A stretch of 64,000 nt of DNA from Deltaproteobacteria bacterium. GTDB lineage: Bacteria > Myxococcota_A > Polyangia > JAAYKL01. The notes under the pieces were generated by a model. The model did no database searches. It was given only the letters and a program-made list of their open reading frames with translations, and was not told the DNA's origin. The stretch spans positions 1-64,000 of the forward strand of contig JAFGXQ010000125.1 of NCBI GenBank assembly GCA_016936575.1. The letters are read 5' to 3'. This document shows positions 53,067 to 63,651 of the stretch, piece by piece (position 1 is the first letter of the stretch; each line of letters begins with the position of its first letter). A program made the position numbers and the translations under genes.

Positions 53067-55430
53067 TTATTGCTGCATGGCTTGCGCTTGCTGCCGGTAC
53101 TTTCGCTGTTGTTCCGGTGAAAAATGGGGGTTTTGCGCGGCGGCTTGAAACACCCGTCCGGCGTTTTCCAAGTCATTGCGTTTTGAGTAGAGTGTACCCA
53201 ACAACGCATAGACGCCGATGTGGTCTGGTTCTTTTCGGATGATTTCTTCCAATATTTCCATGGCGCGTCGGGGTTGATTATGGTCGGCCAGGTAAAATGC
53301 AAATGTATAGGCGTACTCCGGGGCGTCCGGTTGAATGCGCAATGCGGTCTCGCAATATTGCCGAGCTTTGGACCAGTTGAGAGGCGCGTAAAGAATGCAC
53401 AGGTTATACGCCGCTTGATCAGAATCCGGATGGCTGGAGAGCGCACGTTCAAAATACGCGATCGCGGCGTTGACATTGTTTTGCTCCCCTTTCAGCAGGG
53501 CCATATTTAGTAACGCTGCTTCATTGTCGGGCGAAATCGAGAGGGCCCGTTCCAGCGATTTTTCGGCGGACGCAGATTGACCCGCTTCGTGTTGAGACAA
53601 CGCCAGGTGAATCCATGCATATATGTCTTGGGGGTGCATTCGAAGGACGGCTGAGAACGCCTGTATCGCTTCTGCGTAGTCACGCTGACTCAAAAGAAGA
53701 TTACCGAGTTCCCATTGACTTGCTGCATGGTCTGTACGTGCATATAGTGCGTCTATATGAGTACGGATGACGTCCGCAAGCGTTCTGCGGTACTCGAAGG
53801 GAATATTGCTGTCGGGCACCGAGGCCAGTGCTTCCGCGGACCGGACCCGCACCAACGCAGACGGGTCTTCCAGCATGCGGCAGAGAATCGGAATAATCGG
53901 TCCTTCCACCTGTGCCTGAAGCGATTGTATTGCCGAGGCACGAATGAGCGGTGATTTGGAGCGGAGCAGCAGACGCGCAACCGGTATCAGTTCAGGGGAG
54001 GCACTTGGCGCAAGCAGTCGCAGCAGTGAACTGACAAAGATTTCTTCATCGGGGTGCCGGCCAATCCAGTCGAGTGTGTCGCCTATTTCGGACCACTGTT
54101 GCGTTCGAGCGTTTTGTATGTGGGTGGCCGCTTCCAGCATTTCATCGGAACGCCGGTCCCCGTGCCATCCGCGAACGATTGCATCCGCCCAGCCGGCGCT
54201 GGCGGTTGTGTGGCATTGCGTACAGGCGTTGGGAGAATCAAATGCCGCAGTGGCCGCTGGTGAAGGTGGTCGCATCGAATGGTCACTGCGGTGCATGCGG
54301 GTGAATGTGGTTGTGGGCATGTGACAGTCGACGCAACCGGGTGCAGAATCGCCTGCCGTATGATGACTGTGGGAGGCAATGCTTTCCAATTTTTTCTGAT
54401 GACACGGTGCGCAGGATTTGTCGGGCGATTCCCGATGCTTGAAACGGCCGCTCGACGTATGGCAGTGCAGGCAGTCCAGCTGACCGGTTGCAGCACAGGC
54501 GCTCATTCCCCACGAGGCGAACGTGTAGTTTTCTCGTTTGTCTCTTCCGTCGGGGTAGTAGTCGTCGCTTTCGAGCAGCACCACGTCGAAATGATCGAAC
54601 AGGTCGTTGCCGGGCTGAAATGCGCTGTTGAGGGGAATCAGTTTGCTGTGACAGCTGAGGCAGGCGTGATTGTTCTGCGCTTTGCTGAACCCGCGCCCGC
54701 CGCGAACAATCCTGAAGTCATCAGGCACGGCTCCGGCTCGGGCGGCAGCATTGCAAACCCGAACATGTTCGCCGCAGGGGCCGTGACAGGTTTCGCAATT
54801 GATGCCGGGTTCATTCCAAGTGGTATGATAGGTATCGGTTTTCGCGGAATAATTGGTTTCAATCTGGCTGACATGGCAGCCGTAGCACGAGGTGTTAAAG
54901 GTAAAAACCGGACTTCGCCAATGAATCGGCGTCTCTTCGCGCGAGGTGGTATGCACGCCGCTGTCTGAAATCGCGATCCATTTTCGGTCAATGGTGTCGA
55001 AACCGATGGGGAGTACTTGCAGGCGACCTCGCTCCAGGGGGGTTAAAAAGTAGTACACATATTTTCCACCCAGAACGTACTTGATAAGGTGTCGTTGTTT
55101 TTCTGCGGTTTTTCTTTTTTCGAGCACTCCGCTGGGGGTTGCTGTAAATCGGCTGTCTCCGACTTGAATGGAGGCGTGGTTGAAGTGAAGGTGTTGCCGG
55201 GCGAACGCTTCGGAATAGATCTGCATGGCTGTTCCATGAAACGAGGTCGCCCAAAGCTGATAGAATTTTTCGTGACAAGGTCGACAGGACTTCGCCCCCG
55301 CGTATTCGGGACTATCTGTTTTTTCGGCGATAGGCGCGGCATCAGTGTGTTCCGCGGGCGGTGGTGCACAGGCAGCGACTACGACACTGCAAAGAAGTTG
55401 AATAGTGCGTTGAATACCGAAGGGAACCAT
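53067..55430 (-). CDS. Octaheme cytochrome c lipoprotein fused to HEAT and TPR repeats
   Basis: A 787-residue lipoprotein from the ATG at 55430 (AGGAGGGG seven bases upstream), lipobox Val-Val-Ala-Ala-Cys21. Eight CxxCH heme motifs occur in the first half: CRPCH, CYGCH, CETCH, CLSCH, CLHCH, CAPCH, CVDCH, CTQCH, in the style of cytochrome c554-like doctored families (CXXCH with distal histidines). A HEAT-like region (about 440-555) and at least six TPRs (about 570-785) follow. It is probably periplasmic or outer-membrane-bound and carries electrons to or from an unidentified partner, which the repeats may hold. Confidence 0.88.
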   Translation of the reverse strand: MVPFGIQRTIQLLCSVVVAACAPPPAEHTDAAPIAEKTDSPEYAGAKSCRPCHEKFYQLWATSFHGTAMQIYSEAFARQHLHFNHASIQVGDSRFTATPSGVLEKRKTAEKQRHLIKYVLGGKYVYYFLTPLERGRLQVLPIGFDTIDRKWIAISDSGVHTTSREETPIHWRSPVFTFNTSCYGCHVSQIETNYSAKTDTYHTTWNEPGINCETCHGPCGEHVRVCNAAARAGAVPDDFRIVRGGRGFSKAQNNHACLSCHSKLIPLNSAFQPGNDLFDHFDVVLLESDDYYPDGRDKRENYTFASWGMSACAATGQLDCLHCHTSSGRFKHRESPDKSCAPCHQKKLESIASHSHHTAGDSAPGCVDCHMPTTTFTRMHRSDHSMRPPSPAATAAFDSPNACTQCHTTASAGWADAIVRGWHGDRRSDEMLEAATHIQNARTQQWSEIGDTLDWIGRHPDEEIFVSSLLRLLAPSASPELIPVARLLLRSKSPLIRASAIQSLQAQVEGPIIPILCRMLEDPSALVRVRSAEALASVPDSNIPFEYRRTLADVIRTHIDALYARTDHAASQWELGNLLLSQRDYAEAIQAFSAVLRMHPQDIYAWIHLALSQHEAGQSASAEKSLERALSISPDNEAALLNMALLKGEQNNVNAAIAYFERALSSHPDSDQAAYNLCILYAPLNWSKARQYCETALRIQPDAPEYAYTFAFYLADHNQPRRAMEILEEIIRKEPDHIGVYALLGTLYSKRNDLENAGRVFQAAAQNPHFSPEQQRKYRQQAQAMQQ

Positions 55431-55508
55431 GGGGACAGGACCCCTCCTTTCAATGGTGGCGTTCCCGCCGTGGGCCACGGGGACATAGGGGGCGTGGGGG
55501 TCGGCGGG

Positions 55509-56282
55509 TCAAACGAAATCCTCATGGCCGTATTTAGATTTGGTACGTCTGGCAACGATGCTGATCAGGTCGTCAGCGACGATTCCCCAGTTTTCTATCC
55601 ACCCCATTGGATCGGATTTATCAATAATGGTGATGGTTTTCCCCGCGCACATGACTTTGATGCGGGTACGTCCGTCGGGGCCCCGGGAGGTGATGATCCC
55701 ACGAATTTCGTAGAGGGGGGTTTGCCCGTTGGAGTGAAGCATGGTCGCGCTGCCCGGCTGAATCAGAAACTGAAGCGGATTGGATGCAATGCCGAGGGGG
55801 GCGTGCATGTGACTGGAAAGGAAATCAGCCAGGTCAACGACCGTCAGGTCCACGAGACATTGATGAATGGGAATATACGCGTCAGAACCGTCAACTTTCA
55901 CCATTAAAACAAATACCGGCACCTTGCGCCACGGGAGCATTCCGTGGCCGGCCATGACGCCTCGAATCGAGTTGAACGGAATAACCAGTTTTCTTCCCAC
56001 ATACAGGATTTCTTTTCTGAAATCGGCAAACGCCGGGATGCGGTTGGGGCCCCGCATGCCCATAAAGTAATCACCGATGCGTACTGCCGCTCCCTGTCCG
56101 CGATAGACAGATGAATCTACGCTGCGGACATATCGCCACAAAGGATCGTAGGCCCATTCCCCTCGGGACAAAACGATGCGTGCAATAACGTTGAGTGATC
56201 GTGTACCCTCAGGCAATTCCACCACTTTAATGAGAGAACGGGGGTTAAACAGCTTTTCGGATTGTTCCTTTTTTACAATCAT
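55509..56282 (-). CDS. Conserved-looking protein of unknown function
   Basis: A 257-residue cytoplasmic protein with no signal peptide or membrane segment. It is rich in beta strands, with a repeated R-G-x-G-x-x-V-R-I-G and P-x-x-x-I-R-G-V/I theme, and several HMH/HGM clusters (residues about 125 and 180) that could bind metal. I recognise no family. The start at 56282 has only a weak GAGAG upstream. It is divergent from the methyltransferase gene over 114 bases and lies 78 bases before the cytochrome gene. Confidence 0.5.
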   Translation of the reverse strand: MIVKKEQSEKLFNPRSLIKVVELPEGTRSLNVIARIVLSRGEWAYDPLWRYVRSVDSSVYRGQGAAVRIGDYFMGMRGPNRIPAFADFRKEILYVGRKLVIPFNSIRGVMAGHGMLPWRKVPVFVLMVKVDGSDAYIPIHQCLVDLTVVDLADFLSSHMHAPLGIASNPLQFLIQPGSATMLHSNGQTPLYEIRGIITSRGPDGRTRIKVMCAGKTITIIDKSDPMGWIENWGIVADDLISIVARRTKSKYGHEDFV

Positions 56283-56396
56283 GATTCAGACTCTCAGTGT
56301 ACCAGAACTAGTGATGAAGAACGAGTTTTCAGCCGCGAAAATTTTGGTTCCGCCTCGTCATTGTATACGCAATTATTCGACGGTTCACATCTAAAA

Positions 56397-57362
56397 ATGT
56401 TGTCTCACGACGTAAAAATCCACTATACCCGGGGCATGAAGCGATTTACGGATGAACCGATACTGAGCTTGATTGACTGGATAGAACAGCGGAAAGCGCA
56501 GTTCCCTGATGGGGACGTCTCGTTTGAGATAATGTCGCCATCCGCGTCTTTTTCCGCAACGCCGGGAAAGATGGTGGAGGCGAATGGGGTTCGGTATATT
56601 CATCGAACATATCAGAACGTGCTGGACCTGGCCGAGGTGACCCGGTGCAGACTGAAGTCGGTACACCCTTCCGGTCCATGGGTGCAGGTTGTGTTTACGC
56701 CCACGTGTGAGACATCGCAGGTACGCGAGTCAAATGACTCCGAAAAATACGGCGTTCAGACCGCATTCGCTCAGATTCGCAAATTGGAAGACCCGTCGGT
56801 GGCGGCGGATATGCGACGTGCCCTGGTGGAGGCCGGTGTCCGCACTCGGAACTCCCTGATTGACTTGGGGGTGAATCGAGGTGACGAACTGCAGCTGGTG
56901 CATGAATTGAACCCCGCAATGCAATGCACTGGAGTGGATCACTGCGCATCGGCACTCGATGTGGCAAGAGAACGGTTTATCTCGCAACAGTTCGAATTTA
57001 TTGAGTTTGATATAAATCGAATCGATGAAATGTATCTTAAAAGATACGATATCCTGTTCAGTCTGGGTACGTTGCACAGTCCGGGAATAGACAGCAAGCG
57101 TGTCTTTATGTGGTGTGTTCAACATCTGTTGAATCCCGATGGCTCGGTGGTCATCGGTTTTCCCAACTGCCGATGGGTGGAGGGTCAGCCAGTGTACGGG
57201 GGACGAACGAAAAATCGTCGGGAACAGGATTTGTCCCTTGTGGTGAAAGATGTGTACTTTGTGAAAAAGTATCTGCAGCAACACCGGTTTATCGTGACAG
57301 TATTCGGAAAATACTATCTGTTTGTGGTTGGCGTGAAGCAAAAACAAGGAAATGTATCTTAA
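56397..57362 (+). CDS. SAM-dependent methyltransferase-like protein
   Basis: About 321 residues. The C-terminal two thirds (about 135-315) fit a class I methyltransferase fold: LIDLGVNRGDELQLV as motif I (normally G-x-G-x-G, here degenerate), TGVDHCASALDVAR as the acidic post-motif, ILFSLGTLHSPG, and NPDGSVVIGFPN. The N-terminal 120 residues are of unknown type. The target is not predictable. The start at 56397 has no ribosome site; an ATG at 56436 follows a GGGG and is an alternative. It is divergent from the unknown gene to its left. Confidence 0.6.
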   Translation: MLSHDVKIHYTRGMKRFTDEPILSLIDWIEQRKAQFPDGDVSFEIMSPSASFSATPGKMVEANGVRYIHRTYQNVLDLAEVTRCRLKSVHPSGPWVQVVFTPTCETSQVRESNDSEKYGVQTAFAQIRKLEDPSVAADMRRALVEAGVRTRNSLIDLGVNRGDELQLVHELNPAMQCTGVDHCASALDVARERFISQQFEFIEFDINRIDEMYLKRYDILFSLGTLHSPGIDSKRVFMWCVQHLLNPDGSVVIGFPNCRWVEGQPVYGGRTKNRREQDLSLVVKDVYFVKKYLQQHRFIVTVFGKYYLFVVGVKQKQGNVS

Positions 57363-57458
57363 ATGATACTGGTGAACGTACTGGCAACCCGAGAATAATA
57401 TGTTCTTTTTTTTAACTATTCAATGAATGTCGCTATGATATGGCCGAAAGGAAACCGC

Positions 57459-58136
57459 ATGAAGATTCCCAAAGCGCTGATTTTTGACATTGACGACACC
57501 CTGGTTGATACCACGCCCTCCTACCGAGGGTCGATTATCCGCACGGCTGCGCACTTCGGCGGCACTGTGACCATGGAAGATATTGCCCGGGCAAAAGCGA
57601 ACGGCGACGCGAACAACGATTGGGTGCTCACGCAGGATCTGCTTTCGCAGCAGGGCATCCGCGTTTCTATTGAGGAAGTGACCGAGGTGTTTGAGGCGTT
57701 GTACCAGGGAGAAGGCGATACACCGGGGTTGAAATTGCTGGAAAGCCTATTGATTGATATTAAAATGCTGGGCGCTTGGGCAAAGCGTTTTAAAATGGGG
57801 ATTGTTACCGGCAGGCCGCGAAAAGACGCGCTCGATTTTTTGGAGCGTTATGAGATTCAGCATTTGTTCGGTGCGGTGATTACGATGGACGACGGCCCGC
57901 TGAAACCGAGCCCGGCCCCGATTCGCATGGCGCTTGCTGCGCTGAATGAAACTGATGCCTGGATGATTGGGGATACACCCGATGATATACGCAGCGCGGT
58001 GGCGGCAGGAATCGTGGCGCTGGGGGTGATTGCGCCGGCGGACGACCCGAATGATGCGGTGAATGCGATGCAGCGGGCGGGGGCAGCGCGCGTTCTGAAA
58101 ACGGTTTGTGAATTGGAAGGGTTGTTACTGGGATGA
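57459..58136 (+). CDS. HAD-superfamily hydrolase, subfamily IA (TIGR01548-like)
   Basis: A 225-residue phosphatase from the ATG at 57459 with AAAGGA seven bases upstream. Motif I FDIDDTLVDTTPSYR, motif II IVTGRPRKDALDF, and motif III/IV MIGDTPDDIRSAV are intact. The ANGDANNDWVLT segment matches the TIGR01548-type subgroup often linked to histidinol-phosphate/IGPD-type genes, but no histidine gene is nearby. The substrate is unknown. The stop overlaps the next ATG (ATGA), starting a three-gene operon. Confidence 0.8.
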   Translation: MKIPKALIFDIDDTLVDTTPSYRGSIIRTAAHFGGTVTMEDIARAKANGDANNDWVLTQDLLSQQGIRVSIEEVTEVFEALYQGEGDTPGLKLLESLLIDIKMLGAWAKRFKMGIVTGRPRKDALDFLERYEIQHLFGAVITMDDGPLKPSPAPIRMALAALNETDAWMIGDTPDDIRSAVAAGIVALGVIAPADDPNDAVNAMQRAGAARVLKTVCELEGLLLG

Positions 58137-59551
58137 ACGTGTCCGTGCGCGCACTGTTGATTTTGCTTTGGTCGGCTTGCGTCGCTGTTTATTCAAAAGG
58201 CGCGACCGGTGCGGAGCCGCTGCTGAGCGAAACCGGCGAACCCAGCGAAGCGGTGGTTGAGGCGCTGCTTTACCCAGGGGAGTTCGGACACAAACAATTC
58301 GTTTATATCAGCGAAGGGGACGAGGCGCGCTATTGCCTGGATTCGAGTCTCAGTGCAGAAGAGCCGTTTGCACAGGTGTATCCGGAACGAATTGTCTGGC
58401 CCCAAATCGGCGGCGTGGATATTCGCGTCAAATCGCTGGATTTGAAACTGGTGCCGGAGAGCGACGGGGTGACCGACGATGCGCTTGATAAAGGGTTCGC
58501 CATTCGTTGGTTTTTGGAGGCAGATGGTCAGGATTTTTCGAATGCGCCGGTATTTTTGTTACGTGCGGTGGGCGCCGAGGTGTTTTCAACCGAAACCGCG
58601 CAGGTGTTGATGCATTGGCAGAAACCGGCACGGGAGAAGATTTGTAAAGAGGCCGAGGAGGGGTTCCCCTCGTGTGATGTCGCAGATGTCCCCCTTTCCA
58701 CCCAGGCGGTTGCGGTAGATCCGCTGGGGGATTCGGTCGCGATTGCCACCACCGGTCGAAAGCCCGGAATCGCCATGTACCGCATTACCGGTACACCGCA
58801 AAAAAAGTGGCAGGTGTTGTTTCCCGAGCAATCCGGCGGGGCGCGCGACGTGCGATTCTCCAGTGATGGAGAATACGTGGTGGCGCTGCTGGGTAACGGT
58901 GAAATCCATCGGTTCGACGCTCGCACCGGCGGTCGCCATCTGTCGATTCCGTCGAAAGGAATGGTGGCCCATGCGGTTCCGCCGGGGGATATTATCGCGG
59001 TGGGGGGGCAAAGCGGAGAAATCGTTTTGTGGCGTCTGGCGGACGGCACCATTGAATGGAAAGTGGACCCCAAACAATTTCGGGGTGACATCGACCGTAT
59101 GGCGGTAAGCGGTGACGGTAAAAGAATCGCGACACTTGAGTACAGCGAGAATGAAACAGTGATTCGCGTGTACCGCATTCATGAAAAACAGGCGGTGGCA
59201 CAGCTGAATCTCCCCGGAACGCTCTACGCGGATTTGGCGTTGGATTATACCGGCAAAACGCTGGTGCTTTCCCATGAGGAAAAGGGTCTCATGAAGGCAG
59301 ATATTTCCTCTAAGAAACCGCCGGTGGCGGTGGGAAACGATGCGGCGTCGTGCACGGAAGAACTGTACTGGGCGCCCAAGCAGCGGGGCCCCAGCTGTTC
59401 GGTGAGTGGTGGCATTTTATTTTTGACTGAAGAAGGGAAGATTCAGATGAAGCGACGTATTCACAGCGAGGCGACGCGATGGATGATGGACCAATCTCCG
59501 TCGGGTATTACCGTCGCAGTAGGCGCCGGCCATCTGCTGCTGTGGAGATGA
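58133..59551 (+). CDS. Exported WD40-like beta-propeller protein
   Basis: A 472-residue protein with a Sec signal peptide (cleavage near 27). The N-terminal domain (about 30-175) is unrecognised. The C-terminal 280 residues have WD40/YVTN-like blades: VRFSSDGEYVVALLGNGEIHRFD, IIAVGGQSGEIVLWRLADG, MAVSGDGKRIATLEY, LALDYTGKTLVLSHE. It probably forms a periplasmic scaffold. It is coupled by ATGA to the preceding HAD gene and followed immediately by the ferredoxin gene; the linkage of a periplasmic propeller with cytoplasmic proteins is unexplained. Confidence 0.65.
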   Translation: MNVSVRALLILLWSACVAVYSKGATGAEPLLSETGEPSEAVVEALLYPGEFGHKQFVYISEGDEARYCLDSSLSAEEPFAQVYPERIVWPQIGGVDIRVKSLDLKLVPESDGVTDDALDKGFAIRWFLEADGQDFSNAPVFLLRAVGAEVFSTETAQVLMHWQKPAREKICKEAEEGFPSCDVADVPLSTQAVAVDPLGDSVAIATTGRKPGIAMYRITGTPQKKWQVLFPEQSGGARDVRFSSDGEYVVALLGNGEIHRFDARTGGRHLSIPSKGMVAHAVPPGDIIAVGGQSGEIVLWRLADGTIEWKVDPKQFRGDIDRMAVSGDGKRIATLEYSENETVIRVYRIHEKQAVAQLNLPGTLYADLALDYTGKTLVLSHEEKGLMKADISSKKPPVAVGNDAASCTEELYWAPKQRGPSCSVSGGILFLTEEGKIQMKRRIHSEATRWMMDQSPSGITVAVGAGHLLLWR

Positions 59552-59556
59552 CACGC

Positions 59557-59925
59557 ATGGAAAGAAAAGTGAAGGTTATTGACGAATTCGGTCACGTCGG
59601 TACGTATGTTCTGGAAGACGCACCGACAATTTTAACCGCTTTTGAGGACGCCGGATATTACTACCCTCACGGCTGCAGGGTGGGAGTGTGCGGTGCGTGT
59701 GCATCTGAGGTGGTGGAAGGATCAGATCTTCTTGCCGCCGAAGATGGTATCGAAACAGAACGACTTGCGGATTTTCGAAGGCAGGACGCCGAGTCCGGTA
59801 AAAATCAGCTTGTCGGCCGGTGCATTCGTTTGATGTGCCGCGCGGGGCTGAACGCAGATGTCACCTTGCGACCCTTGTCAGGAATGGTCGTACTGATTAG
59901 CCAAAATGGTGACCCACAAAGTTGA
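59557..59925 (+). CDS. [2Fe-2S] ferredoxin
   Basis: A 122-residue ferredoxin of the plant/adrenodoxin-like fold. Cluster ligands are Cys-x4-Cys-x2-Cys in HGCRVGVCGAC and a fourth Cys in RLMC about 70 residues later. It carries single electrons to an unidentified partner. The start at 59557 has GGAG nine bases upstream; an ATG at 59548 overlapping the previous stop (ATGA) is also possible. A 233-base gap with AT-rich sequence separates it from pgi. Confidence 0.8.
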   Translation: MERKVKVIDEFGHVGTYVLEDAPTILTAFEDAGYYYPHGCRVGVCGACASEVVEGSDLLAAEDGIETERLADFRRQDAESGKNQLVGRCIRLMCRAGLNADVTLRPLSGMVVLISQNGDPQS

Positions 59926-60095
59926 CTCTTCTTCAACCCACAGATACTTTTTTCGATTTTCAAAGGCTTTGAACACTATCGATGCTGAACGATTGTTACC
60001 CCTTTTTTGCCTACTTTCAACAAAGCGTTTAAAAAGGGCGCGCTTCAATTGTGAAAAAAATATAAATGCAGTAAAAACGGCTCGATTGAATGTGA

Positions 60096-61808
<1,713 letters not shown>

Positions 61809-61814
61809 CCAGCC

Positions 61815-63392
61815 ATGATTTTTCGACTTCACGGCATTCGCCTGCGTTACAACCGCGATTCTATTGCATCGCTGAAAACGCGTATTCTGCAGCACCTGTC
61901 GCTCAAAGAAACCGAGCTGGTGTCCTTTTCCGTGGTGCGCCGCTCCATTGACGCCCGCAAGAAGCCGGTGTCGCTGGTGTACACCGTGGACTGCGTCACC
62001 ACCGAGAATATTTCCCACAAAGACATCACCCCGCCGGAAGAACTCAAACAGCTTGAGGTGCCGGTGGGCAAGATGCCGCTGCCGCACGCTCCGGTGGTGG
62101 TGGGCGCCGGACCGGCCGGTCTGTTCGCCGCGTATATGCTTGCAAAAAGCGGGTATCAGCCCATTCTGCTGGAACGGGGGCAGGCGATTGAAAAACGGAT
62201 GGCCGCCATTGCGGAATTTGCCAGAACCCGTGTGCCCAACCCCGAATCCAATGTACTGTTCGGCCTGGGCGGCGCGGGCACCTATTCAGATGGCAAGCTG
62301 ACCACCTCTCTCAGCCATCCGATTGTGGGCACCATTTTGCACACGTTGGTTGAACTGGGCGCACCGGAACGCATCTTGACCGATGCGAAACCCCATATCG
62401 GCACCGATCTGCTGCAAGGCGTGGTCACCAATCTGGCCGCAAAAATCGAAGAGATGGGCGGACATCTCTTTACGGAAACCAAACTTACCGGACTGAAGCA
62501 TCAAAACGGCAAAGTGGTCGGCGTGGAAACCTCGAAACGCTCTTTCGATACCACCCAGGTAGTGCTGGCAATCGGTCATTCCGCCCGCGACACCTGGGAA
62601 ATGCTCGAAGGCACCGGCGTGGCCCTGGCGCCCAAGCCGTTCCAGGTGGGGGTGCGGGTCGAACATCCGCAAAACTGGCTGGATACCCTTCAGTATGGTG
62701 AAGGAGCCGGGCATCCCGCACTGGGCGCCGCGGATTACAAAGTGACCGCACGCATCGATAATGTACCGGTGTTTTCTTTCTGCATGTGTCCGGGCGGGCA
62801 CACCATCGCCACCGTGAACGAACCCAATCAACTGAGCGTAAACGGCATGTCGCATCATGCCCGCAATGCGCCGTTCTCATCGAGCGGCATTGTGGTCACC
62901 CTTGCGCCGGAGGTATACGGCGCGGTCAATACAGAAAGTGCGCTGCGTTTTGTACGCACCCTCGAAAAGAACTGTTTTGAGCGGGGCGGCGGCGATTACA
63001 CCGCTCCGGCGCAGCGCCTGGTGGATATGGTGGAAGGAAATCGCAGCACAGTGCTTCCCAAATCCAGTTTCGCATTCGGATTGACCCCCACTTCGCTGGA
63101 AACCCTGTTTCCGCCCTTCATCTACAACCCAATTGTTCAGGCGCTGCCCATTTTTAATCGTCGCCTGCCCGGATTCATCCATCCCGAATCGGTAGCCATC
63201 GCGCCGGAGGCCCGGGCATCGAGTCCGCTGCGCATCGTTCGCGATAAAGACACGCGGCAATCGGTATCTCTGGCCGGACTGTACCCGGCCGGTGAAGGCT
63301 CCGGATATGCCGGCGGAATCATGAGCGCCGCCCTCGACGGTATCAACGCCGCCTTGAAAATCATCGAGCAATACAAACCGCTTCAAGGATAG
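61815..63392 (+). CDS. FAD-dependent dehydrogenase (COG2509-type)
   Basis: A 525-residue flavoprotein. The N-terminal 95 residues form the small domain usual in this family. The FAD fold is VVVGAGPAGLFAAYMLAKSG, followed by LLERGQAIEKR, FGLGGAGTYSDGKLTT and the closing GLYPAGEGSGYAGGIMSAALDG. COG2509 proteins are uncharacterised oxidoreductases related to geranylgeranyl reductases and thiazole/HI0933-like flavoproteins. The start codon follows a CAGCC spacer six bases after pgi with no clear Shine-Dalgarno, consistent with translational reinitiation. Confidence 0.85.
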   Translation: MIFRLHGIRLRYNRDSIASLKTRILQHLSLKETELVSFSVVRRSIDARKKPVSLVYTVDCVTTENISHKDITPPEELKQLEVPVGKMPLPHAPVVVGAGPAGLFAAYMLAKSGYQPILLERGQAIEKRMAAIAEFARTRVPNPESNVLFGLGGAGTYSDGKLTTSLSHPIVGTILHTLVELGAPERILTDAKPHIGTDLLQGVVTNLAAKIEEMGGHLFTETKLTGLKHQNGKVVGVETSKRSFDTTQVVLAIGHSARDTWEMLEGTGVALAPKPFQVGVRVEHPQNWLDTLQYGEGAGHPALGAADYKVTARIDNVPVFSFCMCPGGHTIATVNEPNQLSVNGMSHHARNAPFSSSGIVVTLAPEVYGAVNTESALRFVRTLEKNCFERGGGDYTAPAQRLVDMVEGNRSTVLPKSSFAFGLTPTSLETLFPPFIYNPIVQALPIFNRRLPGFIHPESVAIAPEARASSPLRIVRDKDTRQSVSLAGLYPAGEGSGYAGGIMSAALDGINAALKIIEQYKPLQG

Positions 63393-63506
63393 AGCCGCCT
63401 TCGGTGCACAAGACAAGGACAGACCTTTTGTTCACGGGATACGTTTAGCCAACGACCCGTCTCCAGCCAACAGACCGTTCATCACTTCATTATCGCAATC
63501 AAATTC

Positions 63507-63535
63507 TTGTTTCTAATATCAGATAGTGCTACAAG
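63507..63535 (+). promoter_or_regulatory. Candidate promoter for the partial lipoprotein gene
   Basis: TTGTTT, 17 bases, TACAAG, giving a leader of about 110 bases. Moderate match only. Confidence 0.35.
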
Positions 63536-63651
63536 CAGCCGCAATTATAAATTGTTGAATCTGTGAACGCAATGTGCTGCGGGGTACCCGTATCCACTCG
63601 GCTTTCTAATTGTAAGGTGTGCGGGTTCGCCACCAGAAGAAAGGAAAAACA

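Noticed and set aside
52994-53476. N-terminal extension of the sulfatase to 53476
   Set aside because: It would overlap the TPR end of the cytochrome gene in another frame, and the lipoprotein signal begins at 52993.
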